From assembly GCA_025267735.1 (NCBI GenBank), contig CM046294.1, positions 38,625,570 to 38,689,569 on the forward strand: a stretch of 64,000 nt of DNA, in the 5' to 3' direction. Of the stretch, positions 23,516-36,344 are shown one piece after another; positions within the stretch are counted from its first letter, which is position 1; each line of letters begins with the position of its first letter. The translations under genes and the position numbers were made by a program. The notes under the pieces were generated by a model. It did no database searches. It saw only the letters and a list, made by a program, of their open reading frames with translations, and was not told the DNA's origin. This DNA comes from Mactra quadrangularis (taxonomy: Eukaryota; Mollusca; Bivalvia; Venerida; Mactridae).

Positions 23516-25346
23516 ATTAAATACCCCAAAATTTCAACGTTGTAGAGCCCAATTGTGTTAATTTGTATGAATTGCATCAAATTTTAGCGTGCAGCACAAT
23601 TTATTTTAATTTAACCATATACCAAATTTGGTTGTAATCCGTCAAGTCTAAAGTACATTGCCAATTTTCAAAACTTTAAAGTCGATTGTCTCAAAATGCT
23701 AAAAATCAACATACGCGTTTATGGAATTAAGGCGACGACTTATTGCTGTATATTCAACCAGGCATAGACTTTGGTGGATAATGTACAACATCTATTCCCT
23801 TGATATCCACTCAAGAGCGCAAACATGAATCACAAAGTTGGTCAATTGATGATTATGAAAATTGAAGCGAGAAAGAAAGTCTGCTAAGTCTGATTCTGAC
23901 TTTATTTGAGCTCTTAGCTTAAAATGATCGTCCAAATTACTCAGTCTCCTTACTTCAAGTCACTTTTTCCTTCGTCGAAAACAAACATTTTATGAGTGAA
24001 CACTAAATGAATGCAGACACCGGTGTATAGTGCAGTCAAAACGCACATTTTTGAACAATGCGGTCTCATAAAACTGCACGGTTGAGTCATTCTGTACGGT
24101 ACTGTCTCAATTACCAATTTTCATGAACGATTTTAGTCAAGTGTAATTGAGCTCCTTTTCGCTCAATTGACCCGAGGACCTTTTAATGTTCTTAAACATG
24201 TATATTCATTGCTCGATTAATCACTTGAATTAAAATTAAACAAAAGATTGTTTATATTATGAATGGAATAAAAGTTGTTTCTGATGTGTCAAAATGAATG
24301 TACACTGCTTGGTAAAATGTATACCAAAGCTGTCCGGACTAAAATATTAAATGTTTATACATTGTATACAGTGCGTTATTTAAGAACTATTGTAACCTAT
24401 TCACACATATTTCACCATATCATATTTTCATGAGGACGTGGTATTAGTTGGTGTGCTATAATATTCAATGTTAAACATACAAATTAAATATTACCTAAAC
24501 AAATAAATAAGATTTCTAACAAGCCTATGTTTGACAAATTTAAACTTAGGCTTCAAATGTAATCACATAAAAAGATCATAAATGCACATATCCAGAAGAG
24601 ATCAAATCAAATGATAATATGCGCATTGAATTATAAAACGTAAATTTTGTTCAAAGCGCGACATCGCGTGACTACTTGTTTTTTGTCCATAAACCTTCTG
24701 TCCATAATATCAAATCTTGTTACCATATTTACATACGTAACTTCCTTATTTAGGTATTGAAATATTAAACCGTCTTAACCGTCTGTTTATTGAATTTTTT
24801 TGTCAATGCATATAATTCATGTTATAAAACGGTCGTTTTTCTTCCACTACTTGCATCAAATGTTTACCTCCATTTAGAAAATGAGATTCTATTCAAATAT
24901 TGCTTTGAATAAATTGGTTTTTGCGTCGTCAGAAAGGGCATAGGCGAGTATAAACAATTAATCATAAACAATGTCATATCATAAACTATATTATAACTGA
25001 TTTCTTAATATATAAGTGTAATTCGATATTTCAACTGTTTTCTGAGTGAACTGTTGACCGGGCAATAGTTTTGACTGTTTTCCGCGCGTGCTCTGACGTC
25101 ACGCAACGTAAGTCGAACGTTACTGTACTGATATAAGAAATATATATAATACTGTATATACTTTGATTTATGTGTAATAAGATACATTATATGTATACGA
25201 TACGAAATAAAATATACGTTATGTTCTGTTCTATAAGGGGAAGTAACTGCTACGTGCTTTTAGGATTTACACGACGCTTTCGAATGCATCAAACGTCCAT
25301 CGATCTTGATTGTTAAAAATGTAATTGATCAGGTAATAAAACAATG

Positions 25347-25482
25347 ATTTCATGTGTGATTTGGCAACAGTCAAACTGTTGTCCTCTGTGACGGGAATAG
25401 TGTTTTAAACTGTAAAGAATTCAAAACACTATTCCCTCTACCTCGGGCCAACAGTTTGACTGTTCCCAAATCACATATGAAA
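25347..25482. repeat. Palindromic hairpin element (about 136 bp)
   Basis: Arms ATTTCATGTGTGATTTGG...CAACAGTCAAACTGTTG...GGGAATAGTGTTTT and their imperfect inverse, with a loop of about 10 bases near 25410. A foldback MITE is likely. Confidence 0.75.
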
Positions 25483-26822
25483 TAACTATGTTCTATTACG
25501 TCAGAAGTTGACGTAACTGTGCTGACAGTAACTAAATGGTTACATGCTGAACTAGTTCGTCTTTTCTCTGTTTCTAAAATGAAAAATCGCTCGATGACTT
25601 CATATGTTAAAATGTTTCATTTCTAACAATCTTAGTAATACAATAGCGTACATTCAGTCGCCGTTAAATTATATAAACCTTTACAGTTTAGGTAAAAACG
25701 AATTGCATTTTATAGAGTATTTGTAAACTGTGTGTTTCCTTGCACTTAAAGAAATTTATAGTAAATACTAATTAAAACGTTGCAAAAAATAATATAAATG
25801 ATAATACGTTTGTTTGATAAATGTTTGTTATGTAACCATGTCTCATGTTAATTGCTCAAAAATATAGTTCGATGTTTATAACATGTTTCTTTTGACTGAG
25901 CGAGTAACGATTTATTGTATTCAAATATGTAAGGATTTTACAACTTGCATTCTCGTTAAATTTTGTAATTCTTTTAAAACAGTTTATTTAAACCTTGACA
26001 TAATTACTATTTGAATTGTGTAATTATATCCTATAATATGAAATAAAAAAGTCACTTCCGTTTAAAGTAGCTCTATGCAAAGTAATTGTTTACTTTTGGA
26101 GAAAAAATCACTTTCGCAATTCAACATAGATTTCAAAAGCTACCTCATAATATTTAAACTTAAAATATTTAAACATGTTTTGGTAAAATCACTGTTTATT
26201 TTCATTAAACAACTATTAATCAAATTTCAGTTACCGATGAAACAATTATGCAATATATGCAAGTGACCAAAATAATTGCATTTTTATTATTAAAACCAAA
26301 ACTAATGCAATTCGAATTTAACGCCATAATTCAACATGTATGTAATGGTATTGTGACAATCAGTCAACATAAACGTGCTCTTAGGAAGATTATATTTTTT
26401 AACCAAACCCATAAGCTAGTACTAAGCACATATGCCAATCTCTAACATACCCACTTGTTAATGAAGTAGGCGACAAACGTACGTCGAAAAAGAGGTAAAA
26501 CTCAATAAGGCGATACTAACGTATTGTGAAAGTATTGTCTAAATCATTCACAAAATGCCATTAGTAATGTAATTAAAAGTATAGAAAAAATATGTACAGC
26601 ATAAGTTATCCATTGTGACGTGACGTGTTGGTGCATCAAATGTTGTAACCTAATGCCTGTTAATAGCATGCGTTTCTTTAGAACATTTAATACCCTTTAA
26701 TCGCTGAATCGTATTACATTTGTGAAAAAGCTTCATGTAATAATAAATTCTCATGGGTTAACCATAAAAATCGACCATACTTCCATGTGTGTGTGAAGGT
26801 GGATACGTAGGTGTATGTGTGA

Positions 26823-26855
26823 GGGGGGCTTGTGGGGGTACGTGGGGGGCGTGGG
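26823..26855 (+). other. Canonical G-quadruplex motif
   Basis: Runs of six, five, six and three G separated by loops of five, five and three bases, inside a GT-rich stretch (26781-26875) in otherwise AT-rich DNA. Confidence 0.7.
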
Positions 26856-28164
26856 TGTGTGAATGTAACAGTACGTTAACCCAAACACACGTAATTTGTG
26901 ACAAAGAAGATATAAGTATTTTATTTAAAAACAAAGACACAAATCAAATTGACTAACATCTTATAAACGGACGAATTACAATCATGTATATGTTTATCAA
27001 TTTCAAATCATCTATAAGAAATGTCTACATTTATGGATGTATAGTTTTTGGAATAAATTATGTTGTTTTTTGCATATTAAATCATCACCCTGATTTTTTT
27101 TTTCAAATTTAAAACAGAAGAGTAACAGAGCAATCTTGTTGTGCTGTTAACCTTACAAAAATGCATTTGATATTCAAATTTTTAAAAATAACAATTAAAA
27201 TTCACATTTTGTATTTTAATAACACAATCCTACACTTTAACACATTTTGATTGTATGCTAATTTAGTTTAAACATGTTAAATAAGCAAAGAAAGAGGTGC
27301 TAGACGAAATAAAAATAAGAAACTGAACTTAGTTTACCTTACAGTTAAACGATATCCATATAAGAAGCGCACTCATCGAATGGTGGCCATAATATGAATA
27401 ATTCGTGGGTTTAAATTTGGGTAAACACGTATTATCTTCCGGTATACGGTTGTCTTTTACATCTTACTTTAGTAAAAGAGGGCCGTGTTACTAGATCGTT
27501 CACCTGAGTTCATAAGTATTATGTAACTTTCAGATATTTGTGGATCTAGCGTATGTCAATGCTTATATAAGATTCAACCAAATGACCTAGTTAATGCTCC
27601 TAGTTGCCAATTATTGAACTCTTCACAATTGCTCTGTCTTAAGCAGTTCATTTTTTAAATACATGTACTGAAGATTTTAGCGAAGCTATGGCATAAGATT
27701 ATTGTTTATGAGATGTTGTGTTTTATTCAATCTAAGTGCCTTGCATATGATCTTTATCATTAAAAGCTTGTCCGATGTTTCTATAAAACTAAAGTAGATG
27801 TCATGAATGTTGAGAATTTAAGCAAATATCTTACCCTTATTATATTCAGAAGCCATTTTAATAAATAAATTGAACTAGTAACTACATTTCAACAAAATGA
27901 TCAATATAATACAACTCACCCTAAGATGCATTGATATATAGGTTCTGTTAAATATTGATGAGAAGAAATAAAACTGTTACATCTAGAGTATTAAATGACT
28001 GTCGACGGATGTCGCTTCAGATAAACCATACAAAATAAGGAAATCAAGCGTTTATAACCATAAATTAAGCGTAAGCTTAGGTGAGATAAATTGTAATATG
28101 TAATTTTGTCATGAAATACAGATTATGTATTATTTTATGTTAAAATAGAAATTCGTAGCTTATC

Positions 28165-28393
28165 AGGAAGTTATAAACAACTTTGCAAAATTAATATTTA
28201 CAATGACCCCTTATGTGTTTTGTCGTGAGATAAAACTTGTGTAAATCCATCATTTAACAAGTTTGTGAATTTATATAATTATCACATATTTAAAATCACC
28301 AGCATAGGATGCTTTGTACAAATATGTATTTTATGTAATAGGATCGGCTGATTTAAAAAAAACACATCGACCAACACAAATTTAGCTATGTAT
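28165..28393. repeat. Flank block F, copy 2 (B unit)
   Basis: Same block in the 3' flank of B, ending TTTAGCTATGTATC. Confidence 0.75.
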
Positions 28394-29486
28394 CAAATGA
28401 CATTAAAATGTTCTACATACTTAAACGGCTGTGTGGTATTGTTTGAATTATTAAAACTTGCCGTGTCCTGTTTATTTTCTTTTGCATGATTACTATCGAT
28501 GTAAGATCAACTATTTTGTCAAATTACATGTATATACAAATGTAACCCCTTTTGGCAACTGCTCTGACAATACTTCAAATTAAATTATTACAGGTCGGAC
28601 AAGTGATGTTCTTAATGACCTTGGAAATGGTAGGCGCTCCAGTTTAACCCTTTTGAAACAAACACTAAAAGATGAAAAACGATTGAACACATTTAGAAGG
28701 TAGTAATTCGGCACTCGATTACTTAAGAAAATCACGTATGCCGCAGTGTTGTACTGCTTTATATGTTAGTAGCGCTTCTCCTTATGCCATAATGATGTAA
28801 AAATTCATCCCAGTAATATAAAATAGTTTTTTTAATGCAACAATAACGTTAGCATTTAAAACTCACAACAACATTACATACTATATATGTATATTTTCAC
28901 TTGGCAATAGACGATACCATATCAATTTACGCCAACTTAGAAACAATGTATACATAATTAAGTTACTTAATATTTGATATTAAGACAAGCGAAGCTTTTC
29001 TCACACAATGCTCTTATACAGATGTTTAAATTTGATAAAAAAATGTTTATTACAGTAGGTTAGACACAAAAACACACATACACGTATATCACTTAATAAA
29101 ACCAGCATACAATATTGAAAACTACAATACAAAATAAAATACAAATAAAAAAATGTACAACTATGAAAAAGATTAAATAAATGTATGATATGTACTCGTA
29201 TAAGAAATAAAAAGTAAAAACGTTGCACTCTATGAACGATTTTAGTATTAAACATATGCATCTATATACAGTAAAAGTTCATTCAGTTTTTACTATTCTA
29301 TTCACACTCATTATACGCTCTTATTACTACACATTACATTAGACCATTGTTATGCGTTTTATTTCTGTTCCTCTTCGTCACTTTCAGGAAGTGGTTCAGC
29401 TTTCTTTGTAAAATCAACAAGATCATACGGTGTAGGATCATCACCAAGAATAACCATCTTCTCTCCTGGTGGCGTATCTTTGAATA

Positions 29487-30341
29487 CAGTCAGGTCTCGA
29501 TATAACGACATTGTTCGTTCCCAGAAAAATTGTCGTTATAACGCATATGTCAGTGTAATGAATTCTTCCGACAATGTACATTTTGGAATCAGTTTCACGT
29601 AGTTGGTGGCATCATGCCTATGTATATATAGTATGTACTGCAAGTGTACTTTTAACAAGCATGTGGAATTTATTTGTGTTTATTTATTTACAACATATAA
29701 GAAATAAAAACATTCATTTCATTTAAAAACAGTATTCGTGTGCATACATATTACATAATTATGCTATACAGACCACTGTAGCAACATTCAGGAAATTATT
29801 TCACATTTCTGACTGATTGTCAGATTCATGCGCCTGCGTGTAGCAGGAGGGGTGTTAAAATGTTCTAGACTCTTTAATCAATCAGTAGGCAATAGTGTTG
29901 ACGAGATTTGTAAAAATATACATTTTGTTTGAAGATAGAACCAACAGCCCCAAACTGCACCAACTCAAAAATCCTGAGTTGATCTAGTTTTGAACTCAGC
30001 ATTATAGATATTGTTTTCGTGTTAAAACTTATTACCCGTCGTAAACAGATAAAATGTGTGTATAACATGTACATGATATCAATGCACAACCAGGAAAACA
30101 AAAACAGGTAGTCTAGCTACTTAAGCTACTTGCTAAAACAAAGGTGAGAAAATCGATATCCAGTTAATCTGATTGTCGTAGTAATGGATCAAGTTTGGGC
30201 AGTAAAATGGGTTTCGTGTCGGAAACATGAATTTCCGTTATAACGGATACAAATATTGAACAGAAGTTTTCATTCCATTAAAATGTGTCAGTATAACGAG
30301 ATTGTCGTTGTAACGAGTGTCGTTGTATCGAGATCTGACTG
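29487..30341. mobile_element. Tigger/pogo-like non-autonomous DNA transposon (855 bp) in the ITIM exon of B
   Basis: Starts CAGTCAGGTCTCGATATAAC and ends with its near-perfect inverse (GTTGTATCGAGATCTGACTG), flanked by TA at 29485-29486 and 30342-30343. Removing the element and one TA restores the exon sequence of A and C. No transposase frame inside. CAG-starting TIRs with TA duplication fit the pogo/Tigger branch of Tc1/mariner; the family is inferred. Confidence 0.9.
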
Positions 30342-31699
30342 TATAAGATCAGCATAAATTTAACCATCTTGGTTGACGATCTTCAACTGTAAATTAAATT
30401 TTACATTTTGATTAACAAACTTTTGTAACCATAAAATAGGTTTAACAATGATAATCAAAAGCATGTACATGTTTTGTATGAATATGAGTTTCGATATATT
30501 ACCATATGTAAACAAACAAAAACAAACACTGCCAAGCAAATTATTAAAAGTATTTTCTAAATTGAAATAGATAAGACAAAGGAATAAATGGAAGTTAATG
30601 CTCAATACAAATTGGGATTTGCAACATACGCTTGGATCATGAAAACATAATATTTATATATCGGAAGTTTACCTTTGGTTGTTCTGCTGGTGGTTTTAGT
30701 TGAAGTTGTTTGCCAACATCTTTCTTATTTGGGTCATTCTCAAGTTCGACATTCTCGTATACATCCCACCTTTTAAAGTATTAAATAAGATTTAAACCTT
30801 TTCATATTTCAAATTACTATAATTATTGTGTAATATAGTGAATTTATTTAAACTTTATAGGCAATGATTTAATAGGATTTTTTGCTGATAAGCCCCAAAC
30901 GACACGCTTGATACAAAAATATTTGCTATGTAAACATGATACGGACAAATGCAGACAAACAAAAGGCATATAGCTCATCTGATTGTTTGTTTAAACATCA
31001 TAAACTAGTTTTTATAGACAATTATTACTTAAAATATGGCGAGTGAATCGATTAGATTAAGTGACCAAGTTTTTTTTATTTATAACTCTTCAAGGGAACA
31101 AAATTTAAAGTTGATAGAAAATCGGGAGAATTTTGCCATGTAATATCATGTTTTTATCTGTTTAATGACCCAACTCAGTGAGGGTTTTACTCATTTGGCT
31201 AAATGTGCAATATTGGTGAGACGCAGTTATTTTGACTTGAACCTGGATTTAACGATACTCTGTCATATGTGACCGTGTTTGGATGGTCCGCCAGAAATCA
31301 CATATGGCATGTTTTACTGTATTATAAATTTGTGGAAAGTCTTATATTACAGAAAAAAATAATAAAAGTTATCATATTAACCTTCTTTCTGTTTGCCTTT
31401 TTCGTTTGTAGATTTACCTTTTCCATCCTTACCTGAAACAAACAATTATACAATTGTTACATTGAAACAAAATATATTTATTGTATTGTCATGTTATATG
31501 ACACTAAATCTTTAGATATAAACACAATAATAGTTACCAGGATGACAAAAAGAGCAACTAACAAAGACATTTAGCAGTTGTATCGTAAGAAGATTTCTAT
31601 ACAGTTTGTTTGTACCTAAATTCAGTAAGTTACAATTTCTGCATGAATCGGTATGAACTTTCCATTCATACTTGATGATACAGAAAATTATTAATATAC

Positions 31700-31867
31700 C
31701 TTGTCCCTTTGTATTGTTCACGACAGAATATATGTCTCCATTACCTGCAACATTGGTTTTATTAGGTTTTACTGGTTTAGAGTAAATATCAGATGATGTT
31801 GAGGCTGATATTGAGGCAACTGGTGCAACATTACTTGATGATGCATACATTGGATTGTCTACTAAAC
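31700..31867 (-). pseudogene. Gene B remnant: NPMY/YSKP/YSVV tail exon
   Basis: GLVDNPMYASSS, DIYSKPVKP and GDIYSVV are all kept with splice sites. With the 32-bp exon deleted, the upstream phase no longer matches. Confidence 0.85.
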
Positions 31868-32991
31868 CTGTAAGTATTAATACACAATTTTTGAGAACAT
31901 GATATTGCGTTAAGTTATGCTTGATAGCAATATCTTTCTCAAAAATAAAATTAAAATTAAAAAAATAAAGTGGTATTTATGAGTCAGTCATGATACCTTT
32001 AGAAAAACGTAGAGCACAGGATTTGTAATATACACTTTGAGTCCCGACGATGTGTTATAATATGAAATCTAGAATTACCTTCGAACGTTTTGCCCATCAG
32101 CGCCATTTTCTGCAATTTTAAATTATATAAGTTATAACAAATTACTATCATAATACTATTCGTATAAAAGTACAAGCGAACATGGAACAAGAAAAATAAA
32201 GAAACTCAAGCACACAATGAAACAAATTGATGTATAACAATGTCTATAGTATTTTAAGAAATGAGTATAGGGTCAAATTGATGTCAAAATTTATTGTACT
32301 AACGTTGCGTGTAAAATCAGATCTAATGATTTTAAACGACTAAATAACAAAGACTTGTTTAGTGTCTATTGTTCAAAAGTGTATGCACTGTTTCAATTGT
32401 TATCTGATTTCGCATTACCCTTACATAGTAAATATTTATTTCCATGTTGTTTACAAGGAAGAAGAAATAAAACACATAACAATAAAGTGAGGTCTGACTG
32501 TATACAAACTGTTCATTCAAAATATATTTTGAATATTCTTTTTTGCGTATCTAGTGTGATATTTCAATAGGAAATTATTGTGATGTTTTGCATAAACATT
32601 AACATAATTAAACAGGAAGAGAAATTCAGAGTTTTAATCTTATCTTCATACCACCAGATAATAATGCAATCTTGCAATTATAGTATATCAAGTTTCAAGT
32701 TAAGCATAGAGATGATGTTTTAAAATAAATAATGAGTTGCACATTTGATAGGAGAGGACTTAGCAGTAAATTTTGATATTGTATTCGTTCATTTGTGCAC
32801 GCACATTTTTGTTTCATATCACTGTTTGAGGAAGAAAAATAATTTTTAAATAACAGGAACATAGTTGTGCACATCTGGCGATTGCATGTGACTTAATACT
32901 AGTAAATGAGACATTGGCTTGACTACAAACTGACTTTATAGTACATATAAAATTGTACGTAATTATTTGTATTGCCGAAACGTCTACGCAT

Positions 32992-33114
32992 CTTTAAACA
33001 GTGGATACCTTCTAATAATGAAAACTATAACTATACAAATCACAATACAGCCAGTAACACCACCAGTAATACCATCGATCAATGCTCCAGGTATCGGTGT
33101 AGGATTATCAATGA
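32992..33114 (-). pseudogene. Gene B remnant: TM exon with lost donor
   Basis: Helix GVTGCIVICIVIVFII and RRYPLFK are kept, but the bases after AAAG read ATGCGT instead of GTATGT, destroying the splice donor. Confidence 0.87.
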
Positions 33115-33516
33115 CTAAATAACAAAGTGCAAATATGTACTATAGAAGTGTTGCTAATATACAATCATTAAAATACTGCATTTAAAGCTCCAAAAACAAC
33201 ACCTACATACCAGTGTTTAACTTTTTTACATTTAGATAGTATGTTGATTTTTTAGAATGTTGTATTACCCATTAGTTTACTCCATTTTAAGGTCATTTGT
33301 TATAAATGTATTTACGGGTATATTCAAATGAACATTACTTTTAGAAGTAACATTTGTAATTATGCCATATCAATGTTTGTACCTTAATTGTATATTCAGG
33401 CCAATTATTGCGTCGGAATTATTACAGACAAAGAAACAAGCAAACAAACCAGATTTACAGCCGAATATAGAAATTTGTTCATTTGTTTTTATTAAAATAC
33501 TTTTAACATGAATTAC

Positions 33517-33813
33517 CATTTGTTCTAGTTATTAGGACATTTGACTCCGTCGAATTTCCATTTACATTAGAAGCAACTATGATCACCTCGTATTGCGTGT
33601 TTTCTTGCAGACCAGTCAATAAAAAGTTCATTTTGGGTTCCCCGTTATCAGTAACATTTCGATAGTTCCATTCTGTACCTGAACTCTTTTTATACTTGAT
33701 ATAAAAAGTTTGTGAAGGTCCATTATCAAATCCAGGTTCCCATTCAATATGTATTGATGATGTTGTCGTTAGACCTTCAATGTGTCTTAAGCCTGTCGGC
33801 GAGTCAGGTTTAT
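33517..33813 (-). pseudogene. Gene B remnant: FN3 domain
   Basis: Still open: DKPDSPTGL, IHIEWEPGFDNGPS, FYIKYKK, LTGLQENTQYEV. Full 297 bp with splice sites. Confidence 0.87.
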
Positions 33814-34245
33814 CTGTTAATTATATAGTACATGTATAATAATAAAGTTGCCATATCATGAACTGTAAATTACTATAAAGACCTTAAAGACAAACTGGTC
33901 TTATCATGACTGTCATTATTACTAATAAATTTACTACATAACATCACAGTGTGATTAAATGGATTGTATATTTTAATTAATACCTCTTTAGGACTTGAGT
34001 TAAACCAACCATCTTGTTGAACTTAAGTTTTAAAAATGATGATGTCTTACATCAAAATGTTGTTTTATAATCATATTTCATAAAATTAACTTATGGAGAA
34101 CCAATTGTTAATAGTTTGACACATGCTATCGAAAGGAATACCAATGACCATTTAATTAAACCAACATAATAATTAAATGAACATTAAATTATCTTATATT
34201 AATATACCTTAACTTAACTGAATATTGTAATTAACCACACCATAC

Positions 34246-34539
34246 CGTATGGTGACAGAGTAAACAACTGTTCCATTTTTCCAAATTTATTTTCTGCAAT
34301 AGCTTTATAACTTGTAAACTCTGGCACACCAACTATGTGTATAGTTAGGTAAGACTGTAGGTTTGCTGACGCTATGATAAAGTTATCACGGTCATGTAGA
34401 AGAATCCAATTACCGTCAACAAGCTGATACCAGGTAAATGTTGGTGGTGGATAGGCAATTACACTGAATGCTAGTGTTGCCGTTTTGTTCTTTTCACTCG
34501 TTATATTAACGTCTATGTCTTCTCCAGCTCTCGGATAAC
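34246..34539 (-). pseudogene. Gene B remnant: Ig-like domain 8
   Basis: Still open: GYPRAGEDIDV, TLAFSVIAYPPPTFTWYQL, EFTSYKAIAENKFG. Cysteine-free like A and C. Full 294 bp. Confidence 0.85.
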
Positions 34540-34938
34540 CTATTTATAATATTACACAAACACATTTTCAAAACATTTGTTCAGTTTTAACAAACCTTTA
34601 GATACTTGTTATATATCAGCAAAACAGTGCATTTTCACGTTGTTTTTTGTTTTGCAAACTCTAAATTATAGCGAAAATGTGTCGAAGTCAATAGTTTCGC
34701 ATGATACTTACACAGCATTAAACCCACGTAACATAAGAAATATATTAACATTATCATTTCAGTTGTTACTTGCTTATTGATGATTACCAATTCGGTAAAC
34801 TGTGTAAGTATGTTGTTAAATAAAAATGCAATGTAAAATTGAACATTGTATGAGATCAGTACATATACAATTGTTATCACAAAGATATACACATTATAAC
34901 AATAACTTACGGTTAGTTGACTATATGCTCGTACTTAC

Positions 34939-35202
34939 AATTAACAAAAAGCTGCATCGTGCTTTGAACTCCATTTTTTATCATTATACTCATTTTGTGC
35001 GGAACAGAAGTAAGTTCCTGCATGTAAACATCTTGCCTGTTTGATGACACATTCTTCAAAGTTTTTCATTCATGGCCTAATGTCATCACAGCTGTAGGAT
35101 TACCACCAGCATTACAAATAAATCGAACTTGGTCACTTTCGTCAACAGTTACTGTTTGAATCGTAAATCCATCAATGGTAAATGATGTAATACTTGCTGC
35201 AT
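34939..35202 (-). pseudogene. Gene B remnant: Ig-like domain 7
   Basis: Begins DAASITSFTIDG and ends LFVNC like the intact copies, but has an in-frame TGA after LGHE (35066-35068), an internal deletion of about 22 bp, and an extra T in a T run. It is the 5'-most recognisable part of B. Confidence 0.88.
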
Positions 35203-35534
35203 CTGATAATAAGTAAAAATATGACATTTACATAAAAGTATGAACATCAAATGTTTATATAGACTATTTTGTAACATTACCTTTTATAGCTGATTTGCGC
35301 TTTTTCTTTAAGACAAATTGCATACATTGATTTTATTAGAACGAATATACAAAGGTCTGCCAGTTTAACTCAATTTGTAGTAGTTCAATAACATGACCGG
35401 CATGTCTTTGTTAAACAAAAACAACTTTCGCCAGTTGAAGCTTTGATGAGATTAAATAAAATATGTAAGTTTTTCAAAAATACATGTACAGCGTATGTAT
35501 CCACTTATGTTGAAATTGAGATTTGTCGCTTATC

Positions 35535-35745
35535 AGGAAGTTATAAACAATTTTGCGTAATTACTATTTACAATGAACCCTTACGAGTTCTGTCGTGAGA
35601 TAAAACTTGTGTATATCCATCATTTAAAAATTGTTAATTTATATTAATATCACATGCTTAAAATCACCAGCATAAAGATGCTTTGTACAAATATGTATTT
35701 TATCTAAAAAACAAAAACAGCGGTTAACAAAAATTTAGCTATCCA
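35535..35745. repeat. Flank block F, copy 3
   Basis: Lies upstream of B and ends TTTAGCTAT, exactly where the LINE fragment begins; marks the broken 5' border of the B unit. Confidence 0.75.
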
Positions 35746-36344
35746 TCATGTCGGTTTCTATCGTTACGTTGTATGAAGTAATTGTCAATGGATATTTCAT
35801 TGTCAGGAACAGATGAGTCGAGCCATGTTTCAGATATACATATACAAGCATCCTTTGTTCTATGTGCGAGAAGACGCAGTTCATCAAGTTTAGTAATTAA
35901 ACTTCTTGTATTAACATGAATAAAATGCAGACCACGTTTGTTGAAAACTTGAAAATCATTTTCTGAAGAACTGAATTCATCAACATTAGATGGACCTGGG
36001 TGGGGTTGATCATCACCACAAAATAATATACATAAAGACATGAAGTGTTTTCTTCTTTCTACAGTGGAACTTAATTGTTGTGTTTTCTTTGATATTGACA
36101 TGTTCAGATTGATAAAAGATTGATAAAATGTCAAGTGACCATATGGTATAGGTGCAAGTTCATTGCAAAAAATCGGATAACTGGCAACATCCGGATACTG
36201 GTACACTTTATGAAAATCTTCATTATAGCTGTTAGTGGCACGTAATAAATACAAAGTCAATATAAGGTGTATCAGCAACATATCAAATTTCATTGTTGAG
36301 GACTTACTAGTAGATAAAAAGATGTCTTGTAGGAAAAATAACAA
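35739..36344 (-). mobile_element. LINE fragment: ORF2 start with endonuclease N-terminus
   Basis: A 201-codon open frame with CGDDQPHPGPSN, then LHFIHVNTRSLITKLDELR and ISETWLDSSVPDNE, the start of an apurinic-like endonuclease as in CR1/Jockey-type non-LTR elements. It stops abruptly at about 35740, where a duplicated flank block begins, so the reverse transcriptase and 3' end are gone. The first 40 residues look like a hydrophobic leader and may not belong to the element. Confidence 0.8.

Larger units (their letters stand above)
21966..25346. other. Intergenic region, little recognisable
   Basis: Apart from the two ATTACAGAA units I see no gene, RNA or clear transposon. Short frames here have no recognisable domain. 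Confidence 0.5.
25590..28640. repeat. Intergenic segmental duplicate of 38830-42890
   Basis: Shared landmarks: CATTCAGT(C/A) at about 25650 and 38886; TATGTTTATCAATTTCAA at 26990 and 41310; CAGTTAAACGATATCCATAT at 27342 and 41673; GGTATACGGTTGTCTTTTAC at 27441 and 41771. No gene seen in either copy. Confidence 0.7.
29359..35202 (-). pseudogene. Gene B: truncated, broken paralogue of the IgSF ITIM receptor
   Basis: Aligns with the 3' half of A and C: Ig7 34939-35202, Ig8 34246-34539, FN3 33517-33813, TM 32992-33114, ENGAD microexon 32079-32109, NPMY exon 31700-31867, basic exon 31382-31432, YENV exon about 30673-30768, last exon 29359-29484 plus 30344-30386. Ig1-Ig6 and the signal exon are absent. 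Lesions: in-frame TGA at 35066-35068 and a net 21-bp loss with frameshifts in Ig7; TM-exon donor changed from GT to AT (32990-32991); deletion of the acidic microexon; altered acceptor of the YENV exon; TAA at 30360-30362 just before the ITIM; an 855-bp transposon in the last exon. Not expected to make a receptor. Confidence 0.92.

Noticed and set aside
26758..26940. Pro/His-rich short frame on the minus strand
   Set aside because: Translation of the GT/G-rich low-complexity tract.
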